From G963665815 sp942492065 (lineage in GTDB: Bacteria; Cloacimonadota; Cloacimonadia; Cloacimonadales; JAIOQZ01): a stretch of 64,000 bases of DNA. Shown here in pieces: positions 8,979 to 17,418 of the stretch. The notes under the pieces were generated by a model, which made no database searches, was not told the origin of the DNA, and saw only the letters and a program-made list of their open reading frames with translations. The position numbers were made by a program, and so were the translations under genes. The stretch spans positions 62,001 through 126,000 of the forward strand of contig CALODV010000014.1 of the NCBI GenBank assembly GCA_942492065.1, in the 5' to 3' direction. Position 1 is the stretch's first letter, and each line of letters begins with the position of its first letter.

Positions 8979-9120
8979 CAGCAAAAAAAATAAATTTCTG
9001 TTTGTTGACTTAAGATCAGTCTTAGGGCTTTTTTGCCTGAGCTTCACTGTACTAATGAGAATAAAATGCTCTATCAAAAGTACTTGATCAATGATGACAT
9101 AATTGAGATTTGAGGATAAA

Positions 9121-9792
9121 ATGAATATTAAAGAATTAGTTGCAAGATTATCAGATAGAAGAGCTGATAGATTGCCAATAATGGATTTTGACTTGCTAAG
9201 AGAAGCAGCTGTAATGGTTCCATGCATTGAAATTGATAATGATGTCCATATTCTTCTGGAAAAGAGGTCAGCCTCTGTAAAACAACCGGGAGAAATCTGT
9301 TTTCCGGGCGGAAGAGTTAATCAGGAAATACATGAAAAACCAGTAGAAGCTGCAATAAGAGAGATGTTTGAAGAAACTGGATTGGTTATCAAGGAATATA
9401 ACATATTTCTGCAGCTAAAGAGCTTGATATCGCCTTTCAATATGCTGATATTCCCCTTTGTATGCTATTTTGAAAATTTTGATTTTACGGAAGTGAAGCT
9501 CAATCCTGATGAAGTTTCTGAGCTGCTAACCGTTCCACTTGATTTTTTTCTCAACAACGAACCTGAAAAGTACATGATCCAGGTTAAAATGCATTCGGAA
9601 GTACAAGCTGTAAATGGGGACAGAAAAATACTCCTTCCTGTTGAAGCTCTTGAACTACCCTCATTTTATAACAAACCTTATGGCAATATTGAACAGCCTG
9701 TCTATATTTGGAAATACCAGAATGAGAAAATATGGGGCTTGACTGCCAGGATAATTGTTGAAATACTAGCACTTCTCAAAAATTCGAAATAA
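9121..9792 (+). CDS. NUDIX hydrolase, CoA-pyrophosphatase-like
   Basis: The product is 223 residues. I chose the ATG at 9121 because GAGG lies 5 bp upstream; an in-frame TTG at 9103 would add six residues but lacks a site. The Nudix signature is clear: FPGGRV followed by an REMFEETGL helix (REUxEExGU). The spacing between the PGG and the REUxEE helix matches CoA pyrophosphatases (NudL/YeaB-like) better than MutT types. Such enzymes cleave CoA or related nucleotide diphosphates to 3',5'-ADP and phosphopantetheine. The substrate is inferred. It precedes ligA by 100 bp on the same strand. Confidence 0.85.
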   Translation: MNIKELVARLSDRRADRLPIMDFDLLREAAVMVPCIEIDNDVHILLEKRSASVKQPGEICFPGGRVNQEIHEKPVEAAIREMFEETGLVIKEYNIFLQLKSLISPFNMLIFPFVCYFENFDFTEVKLNPDEVSELLTVPLDFFLNNEPEKYMIQVKMHSEVQAVNGDRKILLPVEALELPSFYNKPYGNIEQPVYIWKYQNEKIWGLTARIIVEILALLKNSK

Positions 9793-9892
9793 ACGAGAAT
9801 TTTTACTGGCATCAGAATCATAAATTCTTTAATGAGTTCAAGAAATAATAAACATTATTTATGATTACATGCAGTAGATAAATGGAGACAAG

Positions 9893-11860
9893 ATGGAACA
9901 GGATATATTTGTCTGGGCGGAAATAAACAGATTGAGAAAATTAATAGAGTATCACAATGAATTGTATTATAAAAAAAGTCAGCCGGAAATTTCCGATTAT
10001 GATTATGATCAGTTGGTAAAGGAGCTCGAATCTCTGGAAAAGGAGCATCCGGAATATAAGACAGAGGCTTCTCCTGCTCAGAAAGTATCTTCTGATTTAA
10101 GTGAAGGTGTAAAAAGTATAGAGCACAAAATTCGGATGTATTCCCTGGATAACGGCTACAGCGTAGAGGCAATAAAATCTTTTGTGAAAAAGGCAGCTGA
10201 AGGAGAAGTTTTTTCTCTGGAACATAAAATTGACGGTTTCAGTGTGAATCTGTATTATGAAAACGGGGAACTGCAATATGCAACAACCAGAGGTGACGGA
10301 CGAAAGGGTGATGTGATTACAGAAAATGTGAAGACTATTGCATCCATTCCTGTGAAGATTAAATATAAAGAGCCTTGTGAGATACGAGGTGAAATATACA
10401 TGCCAAAATCTCAGTTTGAACGAATAAATTCCGAAAGAGAAGAACAGGGGCTGAAACTATTTGTGAATCCAAGAAATGCAGCAGCAGGAACTATCAAAGT
10501 GAAGGATAGGGAGGTGGCTGCCTCTCGAAAGCTGGAATGTATAATATATTCTGTTGGATTGTTCAACAATGATGATGTAAACAGTCAGAAAGAGCTTCTT
10601 GAGTTTCTGGCAGACAATGGTTTTCCCGTAAGTTCTTATACTAAATATACTAGCAGTCTGAAAGAAATGGAAGAGCACTTCGCGTACTGGGACAGCGAAA
10701 GATATAATCTGGAATACGAGATAGACGGGATTGTTGTTAAGGTAAATGATTTTGAGGTTCAGGACAAGCTTGGCTTTACAGAAAAAAGTCCAAGGTGGGC
10801 CATAGCCTATAAGTTTAAAGCGGAAGAAGCTGTTACCGCGCTTAATGAAGTTGTGTTTCAGGTTGGCAGAACCGGAGCTGTAACTCCTGTTGCTGTATTG
10901 GAACCTGTTTTCCTGTCAGGTTCTACAGTAAGCAGAGCTACATTGCACAATGAAGATGAGATCAAAAGACTCAATCTCAGGCTTGGTGATCAGGTTAAAC
11001 TTATTAAATCGGGAGAAATCATTCCAAAGATAATATCTGTTGCAGAACATAACTCAGAAGGTGAAGAGGTAAACTATCCTGAAACTTGTCCAAGCTGTAA
11101 TTCACCTTTATCTAAAACAGATGCTATTATATATTGTAATAATGCCCAATGCCCTGCTCAGATAAGCAGGAAGATAGAACATTTCGTTTCCAGAGATGCA
11201 ATGAATATAGATGGATTAGGAACTTCTATTGTACAGCAGTTGATAGACCATGGGATTATCAGAAAAATACCTGATATATATAAGATTGATTATGAGAAGG
11301 TTCTGTCTCTGGAAAAACAGGCTGAAAAATCAGTAGATAACCTGAGAAATTCGATTGAAAGCTCTAAGACTATGAATCTAAATAACCTTCTGTTTGGTCT
11401 TGGTATAAGGTATGTCGGAACGAAAATAGCTGATATACTTTCTTCACATTACAGGAATATGTCAGCTTTAATGAATGCTGAATATGAGAATCTTCTGGAG
11501 ATAAATGAAATAGGTGAGAGAATAGCCGCATCAGTTGTGGAATTTTTCGGTAACCATGAAAACAGAAAAATTGTTGAAGAATTGCAGGAACTTGGTCTGA
11601 ATATGGAATATCAAGATTCGGGTAAATCTGGATTCTCAGGCCTTAGGTTTCTTGTTACTGGTTCACTTCAGAATTATAAACGTAAAGAGATTCAGGATTT
11701 GATTAAAGAAAACGGGGGGGAAGTACTTTCATCTGTAAGTAAAAAACTGGATTATCTTGTCGTTGGAGACAAACCCGGTTCTAAGCTGGATAAAGCTCAG
11801 AAGATCGGGTCGATTAAAATAATATCTGAGGATGAATTTACTGAGTTATTACCTGATTAA
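9893..11860 (+). CDS. ligA: NAD-dependent DNA ligase
   Basis: Full-length LigA of 655 residues. The order is the N-terminal Ia domain (HNELYYKKSQPEISDYDYD, which binds NMN), then the adenylation domain with the KxDG nucleophile (KIDG, Lys112), an OB fold, a zinc finger with four cysteines (CPSC...C...C, about residues 399-425), helix-hairpin-helix repeats, and a C-terminal BRCT domain (about 580-655, with FLVTGSL and DYLVVGDKPGSK). It seals nicks in replication and repair using NAD+. GGAG precedes the ATG. The gene converges on the response-regulator-like gene with a single intervening base. Confidence 0.98.
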   Translation: MEQDIFVWAEINRLRKLIEYHNELYYKKSQPEISDYDYDQLVKELESLEKEHPEYKTEASPAQKVSSDLSEGVKSIEHKIRMYSLDNGYSVEAIKSFVKKAAEGEVFSLEHKIDGFSVNLYYENGELQYATTRGDGRKGDVITENVKTIASIPVKIKYKEPCEIRGEIYMPKSQFERINSEREEQGLKLFVNPRNAAAGTIKVKDREVAASRKLECIIYSVGLFNNDDVNSQKELLEFLADNGFPVSSYTKYTSSLKEMEEHFAYWDSERYNLEYEIDGIVVKVNDFEVQDKLGFTEKSPRWAIAYKFKAEEAVTALNEVVFQVGRTGAVTPVAVLEPVFLSGSTVSRATLHNEDEIKRLNLRLGDQVKLIKSGEIIPKIISVAEHNSEGEEVNYPETCPSCNSPLSKTDAIIYCNNAQCPAQISRKIEHFVSRDAMNIDGLGTSIVQQLIDHGIIRKIPDIYKIDYEKVLSLEKQAEKSVDNLRNSIESSKTMNLNNLLFGLGIRYVGTKIADILSSHYRNMSALMNAEYENLLEINEIGERIAASVVEFFGNHENRKIVEELQELGLNMEYQDSGKSGFSGLRFLVTGSLQNYKRKEIQDLIKENGGEVLSSVSKKLDYLVVGDKPGSKLDKAQKIGSIKIISEDEFTELLPD

Positions 11861-11861
11861 G

Positions 11862-12455
11862 TTACTCTGAGAGCATACTGTACAGTTTATTTACGCATTC
11901 AGGGCATATTCCCTGCAGAAATTTTATGTTGAATACTCTGGAAAAGTAGATTTCAGGTTCTTCCCAGACTTCATCTTCTGAATCTTCAATTGCTCCCAGT
12001 CTGACTTTCTTGCAGAAAGAACAGAGATTGACAAACTCACGATCAGTTGATTTACTTAGAATATCATCATGGATAATTCTGTTGACTTTATACTGTTTCA
12101 CTGAATCAATCAGAGTGTTCTCGATTACATCCTGTGGAGTGGGTTTAATCAGGAATCTGAAAATATCGCATTCATTGACTGCTCTTATAGCTACATTCAT
12201 GTCCGTTTGCTCAGTAATAATTACTTTTACCGAAAGAGGAGCAAGCTTGCTGGCTTTTGTCAGAAAATCTATTCCATCATGTCCGTTCAACCTATAAGTT
12301 GATATTATAACAGAGAACTCTTCATTGTTCTCAAGATGTGCAATTGCTTCTTCAACAGTTGTCTCGGTTACAATATCAAATTTTTTTCTGAAAACTCTTT
12401 TAAATGAGTTCAAAGTTGTTGCACTGGAATCAAGATAAAGAATTTTCTCAAACAT
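11862..12455 (-). CDS. Degenerate receiver protein with C-terminal CxxC...CxxC domain
   Basis: The product is 197 residues. Residues 1-125 have a CheY-like receiver fold pattern, ending with a conserved FLIKP lysine. However, the phosphoacceptor position carries Thr53 (IISTYRLNGHDG where IISDYRMPGMDG is usual), and only one acidic residue (Asp9) remains in the acidic pocket. It is therefore probably not phosphorylated. The C-terminal part matches the short cysteine motif found at the end of many PAS/kinase proteins: CSFCKKVR, then W..PE.Y, then GICPEC. Two CxxC pairs suggest metal or redox binding. The start overlaps the end of the upstream pseudokinase gene by 8 bp, so the two are probably translationally coupled partners. 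Confidence 0.8.
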   Translation of the reverse strand: MFEKILYLDSSATTLNSFKRVFRKKFDIVTETTVEEAIAHLENNEEFSVIISTYRLNGHDGIDFLTKASKLAPLSVKVIITEQTDMNVAIRAVNECDIFRFLIKPTPQDVIENTLIDSVKQYKVNRIIHDDILSKSTDREFVNLCSFCKKVRLGAIEDSEDEVWEEPEIYFSRVFNIKFLQGICPECVNKLYSMLSE

Positions 12456-15162
12456 TTAAATCTTCCTTTTGTTTTTCTATCATTGCATCATCTGCAGATG
12501 ATTTAACAGGTATTGTTATATGATAAAGTGTAGAATTCACATCGTTCAGGTCAACAGAAAAATTTCCCTTATGATTAATCGTCACAATTTTTGAAACTGA
12601 AGTGAATGGATTACTATAATCTTCGTTGATCCTTTTTTTGCTAATATCACTTGAATAATCTTTGTACAGACTCATAAATCTCTGATTCATAAAGTTTATG
12701 ACGTCCGGAGAACTATTAGTGCCGAAGTGCTTGACTTTTACTTCGAAATATGTGTGGGCAAATGCTGTTGTAATATTCATGTAAGTGTGCTCAGAAGAAT
12801 CCAGACCTGCAAGGTGGTTCAAAGATTCCCGGAAGATTGTCAGCAGTACTTCATTTATCTGATTTGGGAAACCAATTGTGAATGGAATGTTGTCATCCAG
12901 ATTGGTCGTGATTCTGGCAGCGCACTCAATTTCGGATTTTGCCAGTAAAAGAGCATTTTCCAGCAGTTTATTAACATTATAATATGTTAAAGCACCCTTA
13001 TCTGGTAGAGATATTTCTTTTACTGCGTTGATTACTGACGATATTCTGGATACACCTTCAGCCGTTTCTTCAATTGCATAAGGTATTTCGTTTAGCAGTT
13101 CCAATACATCATACTCGTTATAGCTTTCCAGAATCTTAGTGATATCTCTCTTGCTTACTGTTTCGATGTTTTTATTCAAGAGCGAATATATATGTTTAAG
13201 GTTTTCAGAGATATCATTGAATGCATCTTTAATAAAACCGGTATTGTTTATAATAATTTGAGCAGGAACACTGAAATTATCAGCTATAGTTTTTACCATG
13301 TTCCAGTTTGTTTCAATATTACGGTTCTCAATAATTTTTCCTTCAAGTTCAGCCTTCTCGGAAACATCTCTTATGGTCGAAACAAACATTATAGATTTAT
13401 TAATACATACTTCGGTCGATTTGATTTCAATATCCAGAAGGTTTCTTTTTTGAGTTATACCAATTGTACGGGTAGTTTTAGTTTTTGAAGTGTGCTCTTC
13501 TTTAAGGGGTTTATGCTGGATTTTAACATGTTCAGGCTGAAGATCCGTTGTTTTCATCTGAAGTAATTCTGACTGCGAATAGCCGAAGATATCAGACGCA
13601 GCCTTATTTGCCGCTACGATTAATGAATCCTGATTTTCTATAAAGATAGCATCATCACTGGTTGCGAATAATACATCAAATAGCGAATCATTGAATTTAT
13701 CTTTTTCTTCGTCTCTTTTTTCCGGTGTCAATATTCTTATGTTAGAGTGGACTAGCTGCTTTTCATAGTCTATAACACAGATACTTACTTCAACTTGCTT
13801 CTCTATTCCGAACCTGGATATAAATGTAGTTTCATATCTGGATATGCCGTTCTCTACAGCTTCATTAAGGTATTTCGGGTATAGCTTCATTTTGTCCAGC
13901 TCATCGATGGAATTATGGGTTAACTCATAATAGTCATAATCAAAGATTTCTGATGCCTTTTGATTTGCATCATGTATCATCAAATCAAAATCATGAATGA
14001 TTATTGCATCATTGGAAAACTGAAACAAAGCCCGTAATTTTTCTTCATTATGTTTTAGCCTGTTCTGAAGCTGGACTTGCTCTGTTCCATCAATTAACAC
14101 TCCTACAATACCTTTCTGGTTTGTTTCCGGGAGGTAAAAAACAGCTTTATGATTTATTATATTCATTGGAGTATTATGAGAACCTGAGAAGTCAACTCTG
14201 AATTTCATGTCAGAATTTGTCGCAAGAATCTTATTGTCTGATAGAGTGCATTTGGTGGAAAATTTTGAAGGCATAAGTTCGTAGATGGTATTACCAATAA
14301 TGTTATCCATATCTTTTCCCACAAACTCACAGTATTTAGTATTACATTTCAGAAATACACCATCCTGATCTTTGAAGTACATAGGGTAAGGTAATGAGTT
14401 GAGTATTTCCTGAAAATATTTATGTTGTGCCTCTTCTTCGTGCTTTGATTGTTTATAATTTTCATGCTCAAATGTAACAAGATATGACTGCTTTTCTGAA
14501 AAGTTGATTCCTGCTATTGTAACTTGAGAATTAATGTTAATAAAATCATTTCTAATGTTAATCTGCGAATTGCTTCTGGTAATATCAAGTGGAATGGTAA
14601 TTCCTTTCAGAGTTTTATTTCCTGTTCTGAAAAGATTTTCAGCCATCTTATTTGAATATTCGATTTTTCCTTGGGGATCAATAACAAGTACAGGCTCATT
14701 CATATTTGATATGATTTCATAAATCCCGTGCTGATATTCACTTAATTTGTTTTGCAGCGAGTTATTGAGATGCTTTAATTCTCTCTTATCTCTTAGGAGG
14801 TTAAGGACAATTTTGAATGAAGCAATATTAAATTCTTCATGAGGAATACATTGAACTTTGATAACACGGCAGAAATCTTCAATTCTTTTTTGAAGTTGAT
14901 CCTTGTATATAACAATAATTTCATGAATTTCGCAAAGCTCAGATGCTTTTCTTAGTATATTCCCCTGAAGCGCTTCCATACTCACAAAACTTAAGACTAA
15001 GACATCATAATTTGCTGCATTTAATGAGTGTTCAAGAATCTCGAAACTATGCACAGGTAATATTTTGTCTCCCTTTTCTGCAGATAGATCAATGTTTTTC
15101 TTTAGCCCCTGCAGGGATGATTTATCAGTATCGTATACCAATATACTTAAATTGCTGTTCAT
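12448..15162 (-). CDS. Multi-PAS signalling protein with degenerate histidine-kinase core
   Basis: Soluble protein of 904 residues with no TM segment. Residues 1-125 look like a receiver lacking the aspartate (Ser58 at that site). About four PAS domains follow (near 145, 245, 380 and 500). The dimerisation helix at about 620-640 resembles the class reading IAHEINTPIQ, but here it reads IADNFSVPAQ, placing Asp628 where the phosphoaccepting His should be. The ATPase region (about 760-890) lacks a recognisable N box (LLTIFRESLNHL instead of L.NLI.NA..A) and G1 box. This is best read as a pseudokinase scaffold or sensor working with the overlapping receiver-like protein. The ATG has a GGGAG site. 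Confidence 0.8.
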   Translation of the reverse strand: MNSNLSILVYDTDKSSLQGLKKNIDLSAEKGDKILPVHSFEILEHSLNAANYDVLVLSFVSMEALQGNILRKASELCEIHEIIVIYKDQLQKRIEDFCRVIKVQCIPHEEFNIASFKIVLNLLRDKRELKHLNNSLQNKLSEYQHGIYEIISNMNEPVLVIDPQGKIEYSNKMAENLFRTGNKTLKGITIPLDITRSNSQINIRNDFININSQVTIAGINFSEKQSYLVTFEHENYKQSKHEEEAQHKYFQEILNSLPYPMYFKDQDGVFLKCNTKYCEFVGKDMDNIIGNTIYELMPSKFSTKCTLSDNKILATNSDMKFRVDFSGSHNTPMNIINHKAVFYLPETNQKGIVGVLIDGTEQVQLQNRLKHNEEKLRALFQFSNDAIIIHDFDLMIHDANQKASEIFDYDYYELTHNSIDELDKMKLYPKYLNEAVENGISRYETTFISRFGIEKQVEVSICVIDYEKQLVHSNIRILTPEKRDEEKDKFNDSLFDVLFATSDDAIFIENQDSLIVAANKAASDIFGYSQSELLQMKTTDLQPEHVKIQHKPLKEEHTSKTKTTRTIGITQKRNLLDIEIKSTEVCINKSIMFVSTIRDVSEKAELEGKIIENRNIETNWNMVKTIADNFSVPAQIIINNTGFIKDAFNDISENLKHIYSLLNKNIETVSKRDITKILESYNEYDVLELLNEIPYAIEETAEGVSRISSVINAVKEISLPDKGALTYYNVNKLLENALLLAKSEIECAARITTNLDDNIPFTIGFPNQINEVLLTIFRESLNHLAGLDSSEHTYMNITTAFAHTYFEVKVKHFGTNSSPDVINFMNQRFMSLYKDYSSDISKKRINEDYSNPFTSVSKIVTINHKGNFSVDLNDVNSTLYHITIPVKSSADDAMIEKQKEDLNV

Positions 15163-15518
15163 TGAACTCCCTTAATACTCCATTATGTTAAATTAAGACG
15201 CTGCTGCATAATCAAATCAGTTTTGCTGCTTTTGAGTAAGAAATCATTTCTGTTGAACAATCAAGAAACTACACTTTAGAATGTCATGCTAAGGTCTCAG
15301 TATATATTATAGTGAAGATTTGCTTAAGACCTAAATAAAAAATATGTGATGCAGAAAAATTCATTCTCATTCTCAAAGGTTTTGTGAATTTAAGATAAAT
15401 ACTGATGTGTATTGATATTGCATTGCCATTCCCCTGAAAAAAGGAATCAAACAATTTTATTGACTCATTTCATATTACAAAAAAAATTATAGAACTAAAA
15501 AAAAGATTTGAGCAAAAA
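15163..15518. other. 356-bp divergent intergenic region
   Basis: AT-rich spacer between the pseudokinase gene (minus) and the permease gene (plus), expected to hold both promoters. A possible plus-strand promoter is TTGACT (15460-15465) with AATTAT (15485-15490), spacing 19. A 6-bp inverted repeat AGGTCT/AGACCT (15292-15297 and 15327-15332) spans a 29-nt AT-rich loop and could be an operator. I see no open reading frame, tRNA or recognisable riboswitch. Confidence 0.4.
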
Positions 15519-16835
15519 ATGAAAATACTGGAAAAATATATATTGAAAGAGAATCTGAAGCCTTTTATTGTCTCGCTTCTGGTTATTACATTCGTGCTGC
15601 TCCTGGATCATTTGATTGATCTCTTAAACATAATTATTGAAAAGCGTTTAAACGGTTTTACGATTGTTCAGATTCTTGTATACAGCCTTCCTTTCCTTTT
15701 GGCAATGTCAATTCCCATGTCGGTTTTGACTGCTTCGATTATGTCTTTTGGACGCTTGTCCGTGGATAATGAAGTTACAGCTTTTAAGTCGTGCGGGATA
15801 AATATTTATACTCTTCTACGGCCTACAGTTATCAGTGCTATTTTGTTATCAATTTTTATGGTGTATTTTAATAATCAGATACTCCCCGATGCAAACTTCA
15901 GCTTAAAACAGCTCAGGGATAAGATATTAACAAGAAAACCTATCTCAGCTTTAAAACCCGGTGTCTTCACCGAAATGGAACGATATACTATATATGTTAA
16001 GTCACATGATGATGAATATATGCGTGGAATTGTCATTTACGACAGGTCAGAAGGAGCGTTACCGCAAACTATTACTGCTGAGTACGGTGAAATAAACCTT
16101 TATAATGGTGGTAACAGTTTAAAGGCAATCCTCTATAATGGTGAAATGCATTTTACAGACAGACTGAAAAAAGAACAAGCGCAAATCAGATCTTTTAAAA
16201 AATTCACCTTAAATCTGCCTGATCTTGGGTTTGCAAGTCAAAGTGAATCTAGTACATACCGTGGAGACAGGGAGTTGAGTTCAGCTGCCATGAGAAAGCA
16301 AATTATTCATAAACAGGAACAGATGGAGAAATATCAGAGGAAACTTTCAAGGAAAATAAATGAACTGAATACTTTGCGTAACAAAGAAAGCTTATCGACC
16401 GAGGAGACCAGAGAAGAGAAAAAACTTTCGAGAGAGATACGAACTGCTAAGAGTAAAGTTGGTGATTTCCAGAGAGGTATAAAGATTTACCAGGTGGAAA
16501 TTCATAAGAAATATGCAATAGCTTTTGCATGTCTTGTATTTGTGCTTGTTGGTGCTCCAATTGGAATGATGACTCGAACCAGCGGAGTAGGTATGGCTTT
16601 CAGTGTAAGTTCTGTTGTATTTCTGGTGTATTACATATCTCTCTACATGGGAGAGGAACTGGCGGACAGAGGTTATGTACCTCCATGGATTGCTATGTGG
16701 ATAGCTAATATCCTATTGGGGGTTGTGGGAATTTTTCTTATTATTTTCACAGTTAAGGAATCAAGATTTATTGATCTTAACAAGTATCTAATGAAAGTTG
16801 TAAATGTCTTCAAAAGGAAAAAGCATGCTGCATAA
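15519..16835 (+). CDS. LptF/LptG-family LPS export permease with coiled-coil insertion
   Basis: Inner-membrane YjgP/YjgQ-family protein of 438 residues. It has the characteristic N-terminal ILKENLKPFIVSLLVITFV segment, two further TM helices, a periplasmic jellyroll-like domain (about 130-250) and three C-terminal TM helices. LptF and LptG form the transmembrane part of the LptB2FG transporter that extracts LPS from the inner membrane. The protein is about 70 residues longer than typical, due to a highly charged predicted coiled coil (about 255-330, KQEQMEKYQRKLSRKINELN and following) just before TM4. The matching ATPase lptB lies far away at 62.6 kb. Which of LptF or LptG it is cannot be decided. 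Confidence 0.9.
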   Translation: MKILEKYILKENLKPFIVSLLVITFVLLLDHLIDLLNIIIEKRLNGFTIVQILVYSLPFLLAMSIPMSVLTASIMSFGRLSVDNEVTAFKSCGINIYTLLRPTVISAILLSIFMVYFNNQILPDANFSLKQLRDKILTRKPISALKPGVFTEMERYTIYVKSHDDEYMRGIVIYDRSEGALPQTITAEYGEINLYNGGNSLKAILYNGEMHFTDRLKKEQAQIRSFKKFTLNLPDLGFASQSESSTYRGDRELSSAAMRKQIIHKQEQMEKYQRKLSRKINELNTLRNKESLSTEETREEKKLSREIRTAKSKVGDFQRGIKIYQVEIHKKYAIAFACLVFVLVGAPIGMMTRTSGVGMAFSVSSVVFLVYYISLYMGEELADRGYVPPWIAMWIANILLGVVGIFLIIFTVKESRFIDLNKYLMKVVNVFKRKKHAA

Positions 16836-17418
16836 ATACCTTAATAGTAAAATGATTGTTCTCGCTTCTGCATCACCTAGAAGAAAACACATATTTGATA
16901 TGGTTGGAATAAAAGCTTTACAAAAGCCTGCAGACGTGGACGAAACAATTCATACAACAAACCCGAGAAAGCTGGTTCTTGATCATGCAACCAAAAAAGC
17001 TAAAGCTGTCAGCGATGTTCTGGATCCTGATTGCCTTGTTGTGGGGTCTGATACAATAGTCTACCATGATGGTAAAATTCTGGGAAAACCGGAAGATGTA
17101 CAGACAGCATCAGAATATCTGAGAAAACTCTCTGGGAACTCTCATTCTGTATATACCGGTGTGTGCATCCTATACAGAAATGGTGTGTATAGAGACTATG
17201 CACGTACAAAAGTTAAATTCCGCGATTTGACTGAGAAAGAGATTTCTGATTATATAATGACTCATGAACCTTTTGATAAAGCCGGTGCATATGGCATTCA
17301 AGGTTTTGGCGGTCAGTTTATAGATTCAATTTCCGGTTGTTATTTTAATGTTATGGGATTCCCGATTTCGCTGTTCTATAAAATGATAAGAGATATACTG
17401 GGTAAAAGTAAAGGATGA
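16825..17418 (+). CDS. maf: Maf-family nucleoside triphosphate pyrophosphatase
   Basis: The product is 197 residues from the ATG at 16825, chosen because AAAGGA lies 7 bp upstream; an ATG at 16804 is further inside the permease gene and less well placed. It has the Maf signature LASASPRRK near the N-terminus, VGSDTIV, GKPED and the C-terminal GAYGIQG. Maf proteins hydrolyse dTTP, UTP or modified pyrimidine triphosphates, preventing misincorporation. The start overlaps the end of the permease gene by 11 bp, and the end overlaps the next ATG (ATGA), so the three genes form an operon. Confidence 0.95.
   Translation: MLHKYLNSKMIVLASASPRRKHIFDMVGIKALQKPADVDETIHTTNPRKLVLDHATKKAKAVSDVLDPDCLVVGSDTIVYHDGKILGKPEDVQTASEYLRKLSGNSHSVYTGVCILYRNGVYRDYARTKVKFRDLTEKEISDYIMTHEPFDKAGAYGIQGFGGQFIDSISGCYFNVMGFPISLFYKMIRDILGKSKG

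Noticed and set aside
9001..9060. Promoter TTGACT at 9005 for the NUDIX gene
   Set aside because: No acceptable -10 box at 15-19 bp; the following sequence is a short hairpin and a T-run of uncertain meaning.
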